A program made the translations under genes and the position numbers. From Pleodorina starrii (taxonomy: Eukaryota > Chlorophyta > Chlorophyceae > Chlamydomonadales > Volvocaceae), in contig BRXU01000012.1 in NCBI GenBank assembly GCA_030267565.1, positions 2,912,501 to 2,976,500 on the forward strand: DNA of 64,000 nt, written 5' to 3'. The notes beneath the pieces are model-generated. The model did not search any database and was not told the origin of the DNA. It saw only the letters and a list, made by a program, of their open reading frames with translations. This document shows positions 31,901 to 38,619 of the stretch, in pieces. Numbering within the stretch: position 1 is the first letter of the stretch; each line of letters opens with the position of its first letter.

Positions 31901-34277
31901 GCTGCGCTACATACCGAATGGCACTGTGCGGGAGGTGCCGGAGCCAGCGCAACGGCGGGACATTATCGATCGGGCGCACAGCAGTCTGGGGCATTTCGGC
32001 AGCCGTCGGACGCTGGGGCTCCTGCAGTGCGGGTTCTGGTGGCCCGGCATGTCACGTGACGTGTCGGCCGTGGTGGCGTCATGCAAGCTGTGTGATCAGG
32101 TCAACGCGGCAGGCAACGTGCGGCCAGAGCAGCTGCAGCCGCTGCCCATTCGGGGGCCCTTCTACCGCTGGGGCTGTGACCTGGCGGGGCCCCTGCCGCC
32201 CACCAAGCGCGGTAACGTGATGGTCATGATTTGTGTAGAGCACTTCACCAAGCACATCGAACTGGTAGCACTGCCCAACAAGACTGCGGACGAGACGGCG
32301 CGTGTGCTGCTGGAGCGGGTGCTTTGCCGGTTCTCCGCTCCAGCGGAGGTGCTTACTGATCGTGGCCAGGAATGGGAAGGCGCCTTTGCGGCGCTGTGCG
32401 AGCAGTGCCTGATTGACCACCGGACCACGTCGCCCAACCATCCGCAAGCTGACGGTGCAGCTGAGCGGGTCGTCCAGACCACGAAGAAGGCGCTGCGGAA
32501 GTACTGTGCGGAGCAGCGGAGCGCGGCGGATTGGGACGACTACCTGCCGTGGCTGCAACTGGGCTACAACTGCTCCCCACAGGCCTCAACGGGGCACTCG
32601 CCGTACCTGCTGCTGTACGGTGCGCAGCCGGTCATCCCGCCTGCTATCCGCGAGCGTGTGACGGAGCCTCTGGACCCTGCCAACGAGACGCAATTCTATG
32701 ACCACCTGACGCGTCGGGCAGAGCTCTTCCAGTGGCTGATGCCGGAGGCCGCTGGCAATTTGCTCATCGCTCAGCACCGGGACACGCAGCGGTACGCGCG
32801 GGTCAGGGCTGGGGGTTATCAGCCTCGCATCGAGCGGTTTGAGCCGGGCGACTACGTGTATGTGCTGGCTCGCAATCGCAGCAGCACCCTGCAGCCGCCG
32901 ACGCGGGACAGTGTCCTGCGCGTCGTCCAGGTCAGCCCTGCCGGTGTCGTCACGCTGCGCGGTCGCTGCGGCACGGAGCGCAAGGAGCACGTCAGCCAGC
33001 TCCGGCCGTGCCACCTGCCGGATCTCGACCCCATCGTGGACCCGCGCCTGGCGGTGCCGCCGGCGGATCTGGCGTGTGAGGTTTGTGGGTTCCCGGATCA
33101 GGAGGAGGTCATGCTGCTGTGCGACGGCTGCGGCACGGGCTGGCACATGCACTGCTTGCGGCCGCAGCTCACCCAGGTGCCCAGTGGCATTTGGGTCTGC
33201 CCCGACTGTGCGGCGGCAGGCATCACTGTGGAGCAGATAGACGCAAAGCCGGTGCCAGCGGCGCCGGAAGTTCAGCCCAACGTCTTTCCCAGCGCGCAGC
33301 AACGCCGCCGCCAGGCCGCGGCAGCAGCCCTGGATGGGCGTGCAGTGCGCCGGCGGGTCAAGGATCCCGTCACTCTCTCGGCGGCCGTTTGCGAGGGTGT
33401 CGCCCGCTACCTGGGTCCAGGAAGCGGTGCTCAGCAGTACGAGGTCACGTACGACAACGGCGCTGTGGAGCACATGACCATGGCGACGCTTCGCAAGCAC
33501 CTCGTTCCGGAGTCGAGTGCCGAATCACCACCGCCACGACGGCGGCGCACCAGCCTTGCAGGTAGCACCAGCGTGCTGCCGGACGAGTGGGACTTTGGCG
33601 GCTTAGCCGGAGCTAGAGCGGCTTTTGACCAGCTCGTTCCGGCAGCGGAGTACCCCGACGGCCAAGTGGCCAAGTTCGTCAACTTTCTGCCTCGAGGCTT
33701 GGCGCACTTGCGGCGCAGCACCCGGGCGGGTGAGCTCACCGCGGAGCCGCGCCAGGCGCACGGCAATGAGGTGGAGGCGTTGGTGCGGGCGGTGGATTTC
33801 GGGCTGTGTGCGGGGGTGCTTGACCCGTGGGCTGGCAAAGGGACGGTGGTGCGGGCGTTACAGCAGAAGGGATACCGGGTGTTCAGCAACGATCCGTTCG
33901 ACGGTCATGTGGCCGACAGACATGAGGACCCCCTGCAGCCAGGGTTCTACCTTCGAGTTCAGGACGTTTGGCCTTTCGATGCGGTGGTGTCCTCGCCGTG
34001 GGCGGCAGCGGTTGATCTGGCCTTACCGCTGGCTGCCAGGTTCGCGCCCATAGTCGCCATGCATGTGGCGGCGCACTACGTCACCGACGCGCATGAGGCG
34101 CGCCGCCGCTATCTGCGGAGCCTGACGGAGGCGGGCCGGTTGGCGCTGATCCTGGGCTTGCCGAAAGGGGTTTGGGGCCGCCGGTGTGTGTGGTTGGTGG
34201 TTTTCGCGAGTCGGGGGCTTCGGGATCAGCTGCTGCGGGCCAAGGGCCAGGCGAACGGCCCGTGGGTGATGGTGTAG
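25560..34277 (+). CDS. pol: Ty3-like Pol polyprotein with two methyltransferase-like domains, PHD and UBA-like modules
   Basis: One uninterrupted frame of about 2905 codons from the shift point; there is no ATG near its start. Residues are counted from 25560. Retropepsin 1 C-half: LLGTDLL about 44. RS/SR-rich stretch: 383-480. Second retropepsin-like: VDTGFFG with Asp 563, DIVLGQTF 638. Poly-Pro: 691-747. UBA-like helices: 753-788. Leu-rich hydrophobic run: about 885-901. RT: 1090-1335, FVDD 1274-1277. RNase H: Asp1427, Glu1469, Asp1494. C5-methyltransferase-like domain: about 1711-1920, without the Pro-Cys-Gln loop. Integrase: zinc module to CKLC about 2175, then Asp2207, Asp2267, Glu2302 (DD35E). 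Then a GPY/F-like region, PHD finger 2506-2552, Tudor-like stretch about 2597-2650, and a second methyltransferase-like domain 2741-2904 (DPWAGKGT 2755, SSPW 2811-2814). RT, RNase H and integrase residues look intact. The accessory-domain calls are by pattern only. Confidence 0.92.
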   Translation, partial: AQAPLGQVQLHLTYLPGTPWQVETTSVFIVVSEATADACGFSVLLGTDLLHRLRMNAEWFPVPHCRIWPEDAQEAPAYLSMEPLEESQALCARGLLASLGATATVLMTRGVGDNPEIMEADEEQGFGAEEVEEYLDVELLDEGDPDQPGNGQAPPSGPAPQHQGERRGGRQRIPAPPPGGPSHEAVDRQASGGQHRTRALQHRGVNPAPAEGGGARHGDFRGPALSHEGPSGSRAPVPAAQGTGGLSSDLRARLQFPPNLYMDEELPPDWVFEHLHPAKPVNKEGVTDTGVSRQVHRIRQTLASIGVYTLDDAFRRAQEGEARKRAEAARREAEAATQRRRQQEAARQEQEVPGQRSAAEGYRGQREGSDQRQREVPVRGMLRRASRSPRPRSPPRGVRSPPRSPPRGDRSPPPRRHSPAGRHRRRSPRPDYRGRRRSHSASSEEDWRVHGRSRSRTRSAGCRSEQPVGRGSSRAPSQERYRPQAHRVTFADDAPMSARSSHAAQLQHIRAHGLTSGQDRPHVTMPILDCGPEPGQLQACLARKTGVLAGPPMVLNASTVGVDTGFFGTVAVSAKWLLRRQHPYNRRPVALHDYQLRPTESAGSIDGSELHLRLGERWIVLHPDPAKPWPVVADQYCDIVLGQTFLRNRANVNQLAPVPTVQFGGFGGEPVTIRARTEETDMQVYGTVAEQPPPPPPPPPPPPPASPPPPPPPPPPPPPASPPPPPPPPPPPPPASPPPPPPPPPPSAEVMRTAAVEYLRYRCGISDAVAAGLIDQCGGDLVQALHMHEQGIRQQQVLLVKRMMRRRKKLARCQRRIMQEAAEQARQDRQQAVLSQQRLRARLQRARRACQGLQPGMPSRPSTTKQLSTAVAAPARSQRFTHGSISSTLLLLLLLVVHAYAGSTPPFIPPVEGIRTFPTVHLEPHRPVVQRARQSEPVGGLGGLAQLLSRQSAPPEPSPLQSATTPPVPPPAQVGQSSPVPPPVPPPAPPAPPPAPNGQASPVVTPVPQPPPPPPPAPPAPPQPTAGARLAPGPSLPSMTTPEGKRYPGEGTAFVKDEQGGFTWCERPDMTPAVKAQFKDLMQRYDKVFARSLKDLGCYTGEMGPARIELVHDRPIWQPQRQHSPLELQIQEEKCAELRDAGIIVPSSSTKYAMNVTMPAKKDANGQWTDRRYCCDARPLNAATVPNRYAPPTPEQLFQRIGGSPWISKMDCRAAFNQIPLAREDQEKTSFWWREKLWMYTRNLYGLRNATGQFQMIIDHELRRHGLEGFAMAFVDDILVFSATAEEHVQHCEAVFRCLMECGLRLHPEKTIIAAEEVEFLGHMCSAMGVRPMDAKCAAIMALQPPTNLTELQALLGLCNYYRCYVPHFSEIAAPLNQLTRKGVVWGEQTWQPEHQAALDAIKAHFRQEGLILRRLQPGRPIILHTDFSASGISGVLGQLDDDGNEYLVACVSRSLNAHERNYISYKGEMLAACWAMQAMRPYLHGVQFTLVTDHAPLLWLMENTGAGSAGVYQRWQLIMSQYNFNITHRPGALHQNADALSRMPRPSTADGTGSRMDEEDDPVPPKPQLVPYPRALVTGTAASLTGPIQVLLTRSQAQRERLHAALAVGSNSVLPTAEELLAGNNGTLTDPVDRCPVEELLPTQLATRQLVQHANRLAREHRVALNAIACEPPRAAVMERPASAEQDPVTVALNSSLNSHHFLEKALSEGLVVVEYGSHAAGLEAILRAGWHVRAYHVADALPPAGLKLLRQRLRALEIEYPHQLRSSAVHSPFSQLPTSGDVTEAMLRNLGTAKQHQWLVVGAADSLVDPRARRILQLIGALQRLQPRLLPGYFVQIAGDTTADTAFGNGFLVDLACVGQRQHGLATLYTSLGESKRLSRMIGSHAWASPVAELSGLLPGRTLAPLASPLSDPYLRCDVPGARPVVLPPGDLFGSPPPGLIEAEPLTAQQLELILGLSGSVTASAPEALRRELLASGPSFPAASHVFAFSQALQRAYMTPHHMATLKPTYAADQPAFPLGGDGVPPYTADRPAAFVALATRPSPSLFSCTTLVSEVAEVLDGQQPANLADPCLDLEMRHLLRHGCYSEQLSPKEQQRITKRASSYRESGGRLLRYIPNGTVREVPEPAQRRDIIDRAHSSLGHFGSRRTLGLLQCGFWWPGMSRDVSAVVASCKLCDQVNAAGNVRPEQLQPLPIRGPFYRWGCDLAGPLPPTKRGNVMVMICVEHFTKHIELVALPNKTADETARVLLERVLCRFSAPAEVLTDRGQEWEGAFAALCEQCLIDHRTTSPNHPQADGAAERVVQTTKKALRKYCAEQRSAADWDDYLPWLQLGYNCSPQASTGHSPYLLLYGAQPVIPPAIRERVTEPLDPANETQFYDHLTRRAELFQWLMPEAAGNLLIAQHRDTQRYARVRAGGYQPRIERFEPGDYVYVLARNRSSTLQPPTRDSVLRVVQVSPAGVVTLRGRCGTERKEHVSQLRPCHLPDLDPIVDPRLAVPPADLACEVCGFPDQEEVMLLCDGCGTGWHMHCLRPQLTQVPSGIWVCPDCAAAGITVEQIDAKPVPAAPEVQPNVFPSAQQRRRQAAAAALDGRAVRRRVKDPVTLSAAVCEGVARYLGPGSGAQQYEVTYDNGAVEHMTMATLRKHLVPESSAESPPPRRRRTSLAGSTSVLPDEWDFGGLAGARAAFDQLVPAAEYPDGQVAKFVNFLPRGLAHLRRSTRAGELTAEPRQAHGNEVEALVRAVDFGLCAGVLDPWAGKGTVVRALQQKGYRVFSNDPFDGHVADRHEDPLQPGFYLRVQDVWPFDAVVSSPWAAAVDLALPLAARFAPIVAMHVAAHYVTDAHEARRRYLRSLTEAGRLALILGLPKGVWGRRCVWLVVFASRGLRDQLLRAKGQANGPWVMV

Positions 34278-34719
34278 TGTCGTCGGGGAGATTGCAAGCC
34301 AGTCAGTTGGTTTAGGCGAAGGGTAGGATTTTCGAGCAGGGGGGGCAACCTGCTTTCCATTCGTTGCAGCGACATCTGTCTTTTTCGAGGGTTTCAACCC
34401 GTCATAGCGAACTGCCTGCAGACCGTCAGGACTGCGTTAGCTGAGGGCCTTCGCCCTAGCATGGCTTTGTTTCACGAACGCTGAGCCAAGCGGCGTGTAC
34501 TTGCGGACCTGTCGTTTAGGCCGCCCAGCATTGCATTTTCCAGCGGACCCGTCGTGTGGTCGCGTTGCGTTGAGCGACTTCCCGTGAAGCGCTGTTTTCT
34601 CTGCGACGTTCTATCAGAACCCCGTGCGTGTAGACACCGCCGGTGCCGCGTGTTGTGTTTTAGCGTGTTGGTGCGAGCCGAGCAGCTTTCTCTGGCGTTT
34701 CAGCTGGGGGGGAGTCAGC
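34278..34719 (+). other. 3' non-coding part of the Ty3-like element
   Basis: 440 bp between the pol stop codon and the right TIR. It contains two purine-rich G runs (AGCAGGGGGGGC at about 34336 and AGCTGGGGGGGAG at about 34702) that could act as polypurine tracts. I found no direct repeat of this stretch near the left end, so it is not demonstrably an LTR. Confidence 0.5.
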
Positions 34720-34762
34720 GCGAGGCTCACCCAACGAGCCGTTTACGTCGTGTGTCGTGACA
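34720..34762 (-). repeat. Right 43-bp TIR of the Ty3-like element
   Basis: Ends ...GTCGTGTGTCGTGACA, the perfect inverse of 23841-23883. It is followed by only GC (34763-34764) before the fold-back element. Confidence 0.95.
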
Positions 34763-34764
34763 GC

Positions 34765-35828
34765 TGTCACGACACACTGCGTTATTGACACAGCGCGTCT
34801 ATCTCGCTAGTTTTGCTGTTCTTGCCACTTTTGGGCCATTTTGTCAGTTACGGTTAGTTGGGCGGTTAGCGCGCCGGAACGTGATCGCGCGACCGACCCA
34901 GGGCGCTTTCAGCCCGTATTAATTAGCGTTGCTGTAGTCGTTATGTTACATTACGTGCTTTTGCCGTGCGGTATCGGGCAACAGCGCCTGCTTGTCGGAG
35001 GACTTCGTATGCAGATGTGGATACGTAGGCTCCAGGGTGGGTCCCTTGCTCGGGCCCCTCAGTCCCGGCTTTGAGCCGCTGCTCGCGCTTGTGCGAGCAG
35101 CGGTGAAAATAGTCTAAACAACAGCAGTCGCTGGCCAGTTGTCAACTGGTTGTGGACCGTGAGAACGAGCAAAGGAATAGCCTGCGCTTCGTGTCCACCT
35201 AGACCACCGCAACAACATTCATCACTTGTAACCTCAATAGCTTTCTCTCGCCTTCAGCCATAGTCGTTCCCATTGACCCTGGGCGCTCGCAGTCCGCGAG
35301 CGCGATCAGCTAGGGAGTGCGCCATCCGGGACGCGCGCCGTTCAGCGCGTGTCCCCAGTTCTGGGCGCCGTCAACTCATCGCCAAAGAGCGGTGATGGAC
35401 ACGAAGCGCAGGCTATTCCTTTGCTCGTTCTCACGGTCCACAACCAGTTGACAACCGGCCAGCGACTGCTGTTGTTTAGACTATTTTCACCGCTGCTCGC
35501 ACAAGCGCGAGCAGCGGCTCAAAGCCGGGACTGCGGGGCCCGAGCAAGGGACCCACCCTGGAGCCTACGTATCCACATCTGCATACGAAGTCCTCCGACA
35601 AGCAGGCGCTGTTGCCCGATACCGCACGGCGTTATGTGGTAATGTAACATAACGACTACAGCAACGCTAATTAATACGGGCTGAAAGCGCCCTGGGTCGG
35701 TCGCGCGATCACGTTCCGGCGCGCTAACCGCCCAACTAACCGTAACTGACAAAATGGCCCAAAAGTGGCAAGAACAGCAAAACTAGCGAGATAGACGCGC
35801 TGTGTCAATAACGCAGTGTGTCGTGACA
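34765..35828. mobile_element. Fold-back element with ~434-bp inverted arms
   Basis: The arms 34765-35199 and 35395-35828 are near-perfect inverse copies; differences include a short replaced segment near 34961/35635 and single bases. They enclose about 195 bp of unique centre. The outer ends are TGTCACGACACAC...GTGTGTCGTGACA, sharing 13 bp with the neighbouring Ty3-like element. It has no coding capacity, and the small mirrored open frames are by-products of the inversion. It has no target duplication of its own; CCCC flanks it together with the Ty3-like element. It is probably a non-autonomous partner, or an inverted terminal-repeat dimer, mobilised by the same integrase (inference). Confidence 0.85.
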
Positions 35829-35832
35829 CCCC
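35829..35832. repeat. Target-site duplication CCCC, right
   Basis: Partner of 23837-23840; immediately follows the fold-back element's terminal TGACA. Confidence 0.75.
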
Positions 35833-35837
35833 ATTGT

Positions 35838-36239
35838 GTTTTATGTTTTTTTTATGTTTTATGTTACAGTGTGTGGGGCTTTCTGGGCCCATTCTAGGGT
35901 GAGGGCACCGCCCTCCTATTGATTTAACAGCCACGAGTTTTGTTCGCTTAGAGCACCATCCACCACCATCACACTGTCCAACGCCATACGAACTGTGAGT
36001 CCAAGGCGGTTGGTCCTGCCAACTAGGACCCCACCTCATCCGTTCACCCGACATCCGTAGAGACTGAGGGTTCGGCAATCGCCACCAATCAATCGTGTCA
36101 TCTGCCCAATCAACTGGGGCCCAATTCCACATCTCAGCAGCTAGCCATCATCTCGCCGCTCCCGACAATGTCGGGGGTCTCCCCAGGAATCGAACCCGGG
36201 ACCTTAACCGTAAAGCCGGTAGTGTCATATCCAGACCAG
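35838..36239 (-). mobile_element. tRNA-derived SINE
   Basis: Read on the minus strand it starts near 36239 with a tRNA-like segment. Potential GGTCT/AGACC acceptor-like pairing and a perfect B-box GGTTCGATTCC lie at about 36187-36197. A roughly 300-bp unrelated body follows, then an A-rich tail made of AAAACATAAAA units at 35838-35875. It is flanked by a 9-bp duplication CCCCATTGT (35829-35837 and 36240-36248), the hallmark of LINE-driven insertion. The D-arm/A-box is degenerate, so it is not a working tRNA gene. Confidence 0.8.
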
Positions 36240-37005
36240 CCCCATTGTATCAGCTAGCTGCAACCACGCGACGGCCAGGCCAGTGGATGCACGTGTCGAA
36301 TCGTCACGTACGAGGCGGAACACAGAGGCCTTCCGTTAACTTGTGCTGATCTGCATGGTGCGTCGACACCAAAGGTCCGAATCAAATTACGGTACCGTAT
36401 GTCCTTCGGCCCGCCCCCCCGGCCACCCCACGTCACAGTGCTGTGCTGCTGGATGCAAGTTCCGTCACATGTAGAGATAAGGACCTACCACGCTGTGATT
36501 CATGGTCTGTGCGGACGGCGCCGTCTGTACGTCTATGGCATTATCACATGGCCTGTACGCAACGCACTCGAAGGGCAAGTACGACCTGTGCAAGAGCCAA
36601 ACAACCAACGTTCCGCGGCTTCCTCAGCCACCCTTACATACATGAGCGTCGGGTGCGCACCAGCACCTTTGTAAATCACTCGATCGTTCTACCCTCAATT
36701 GGAGGTTGAGATCGGACATTATGTATGTGCACAAACGCCACTTGGTCCTACCCACAGAACCACCGTACCGGAACTACTACCATCCAACTTCAGACATGGA
36801 AAGGCGCGTTATCGACAATTGCATTAAGTGCGTGGGGCATGTCTTGTAACCTGGAATAAAGCGATTGCCAACTACTCGCGTGTTGGATTTACGCGTCTAT
36901 CGCACCTCCGAAACCATCTCGCGGTATTTTCAAAGCAGATAACCTGGCGTGCCGGGGCGTGCAGCCGGGCGGGAGGGTGCCACGCCGAAGTGTCGAGAGG
37001 CACGC
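36240..37005 (+). repeat. Repeat R, second copy, right part
   Basis: Continues the match to 15555-16345 (CCCCATTGTATCAGC onward, AATAAAGCGATTGCC at 36855) after the nested insertions. Confidence 0.85.
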
Positions 37006-38619
37006 CATCGGAGCACGGGACAGTACGTAGGCTCGTAGGGGTGGGCTCATGGGGCCCAAGCTGCAAAGCGCGTTTCCCACACAATAATAGGTAATTCTTG
37101 TGACGTCATTGGTTTGGTTATGTTGTGAATGCTGGAGCCCAATAGACGAAAAATGATGGGTCAGTTGCCATCCGCGTCAAATGTGTCTGCGTGCATTTCG
37201 GGTCCACACTGTTCCTCTGTTCGGATGAGTCGTCCAATCTCCCTCACGTTCATTCCGCAGCCTGCTGCCGCGGCAACGTGCAGTAGTTGTGTCTGCCCTT
37301 TACCTCCACAACGTCCGAAGCCGATTCCTCCGTGACCCGGCACACCCGTAATGCCGTACACACAGAGCAGTTTAGTGTTCTGGGCAAAATTCACATCAGT
37401 GACTGCTGAAAAGCTGTATAGAGTGGCACAAATCGCGGTTGCTTTGTTGGGGGAGGCGGTCAATCCCAGCTAGGCGGAGGCGCGGAGCACGCTTCTACTC
37501 GTCGGATTCGTGCGTGTGTAGCTGCGCAGTGACTGCGTTGGAGGCTTGCTGCTGCGCGGCGGGATGCAGACTTGGCGATGACGACATTTCTCCTGCATTA
37601 TCAGCGCCGTGGTCGTCTACGCTGCATTGCAAGGCCAGCCGGCCAGCTGGCGTTTAACATGGATTCGAGGTTCTGGAGCCCACTGCGACAACCGCAACAA
37701 ACGGCGCTAAGGCTTTGGGTTGTGTCAATTTATCTCCAGTTATTCCTTTTCAAGTCTGAGACACCGTTATGTGACTCGGAAAGCGCAGCCCTGTCAGTCA
37801 AGGAGACTCGTGGGCTGCCCGTGGACCGCCCAGGCCGATCTGTTTGCCGCGATACATGCCAGGCGCCGCGGCTGAGACCGCTACCCAAACCCGTGTTTCA
37901 TTTCAACGCGATCTCTTTACAATGAAAGCTTCCTCGGACTTTCACACTTTCCGAATGCGCGCTCAACCAAACAGCGGCTCACGCGCAACCGCAATGACAA
38001 GCAAGCATGTAAGGTTGGGGACGATTGATTGGCAAATGGCAATAGTAAACGCTCGAATGCCAACTAAGGCGATACTGTCTTGGGGGCTCGCGAGCTTATG
38101 CTAGACAAGAAGCACGACGGCGGCATCTAAGGCAATTACTATCATGCTCATACGCCGCCCTTTGTTGCGGATGGATATAAGACCGAATAGTTGCTGGCGC
38201 CCGTGCGGCAGCGTACTGGGGACAGGTGAATCGTACGAGCACTCCATTTGAGTTTGCCGCTTTGCCGCCTTTCATACCTACAATTAGCCATTCGGCATAA
38301 AGTTACGCAGTCACAGTCTGAGGTTGCCTGCGTCTAGGGATGCAATGGTTTTTTTGCCCCTCCTAACGTTCTAAGCACACGGACTATTTTTCGGGGCAAC
38401 TTCGTAAGGAGCCCAGCGAGGTGGCCACGGAATCCGAAAATGGATGGGAATCAACTTCGGCTTTAGGCTGGCTGGTCGTCTTAGCTGTCGAGTACCTACC
38501 CATTGCTCTGGCACCCGCTTGGCCGACCAGTGAGAGCAGCCCATGCAATAGTTCATCGCTGTTCACACAGAGCTCTTAGATACGTTCAAAACAGTTACCT
38601 GGAAGCAAGCTGCTTAAGG
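37006..38619. other. Intergenic; no confident gene
   Basis: No splice-linked exons or recognisable protein patterns except the weak minus-strand frame at 37161-37463. It presumably contains the promoter of the gene starting at 38620. Confidence 0.4.
37161..37463 (-). CDS. Hypothetical short ORF
   Basis: A 100-codon frame with fairly even composition, unlike the homopolymer-rich shadow frames elsewhere. It has a Gly-rich middle (GVPGHGGIGFGRCGGKG) and several Cys. I recognise no family, see no splice or polyadenylation support, and there is no second copy in the window. It could equally be chance. Confidence 0.15.
   Translation of the reverse strand: MTASPNKATAICATLYSFSAVTDVNFAQNTKLLCVYGITGVPGHGGIGFGRCGGKGQTQLLHVAAAAGCGMNVREIGRLIRTEEQCGPEMHADTFDADGN

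Larger units (their letters stand above)
23841..34762 (+). mobile_element. Ty3/gypsy-like Gag-Pol element with 43-bp terminal inverted repeats
   Basis: This 10,922-bp element encodes gag and pol but has no LTR that I could find. Instead its ends are a perfect 43-bp inverted repeat (23841-23883 and 34720-34762, outer bases TGTCACGACACAC). The integrase is of Ty3 type (HHCC zinc module and DD35E), so phylogenetically the proteins are Ty3/gypsy-like. The termini instead resemble an integrase-bearing DNA transposon such as Ginger, which has TG..CA ends and 4-bp duplications. The long intact pol frame suggests recent activity. Confidence 0.85.

Noticed and set aside
34841..35752. Two mirrored 77-aa frames in the fold-back element
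   Set aside because: They are the same sequence on opposite strands of the inverted arms, with no recognisable domain and no codon-level constraint visible.
23841..35828. LTRs for the Ty3-like element
   Set aside because: I looked for a direct repeat between the 5' end (23841-24000) and the 3' region (34278-34762, and 34765 onward). Only 13 bp (TGTCACGACACAC) match in direct orientation; the 43-bp match is inverted.
36170..36239. A functional tRNA gene on the minus strand
   Set aside because: The B-box and T-arm are good but the D-arm/A-box is degenerate. The segment heads a 400-bp unit with an A-rich tail and 9-bp target duplications, so it is a SINE head.
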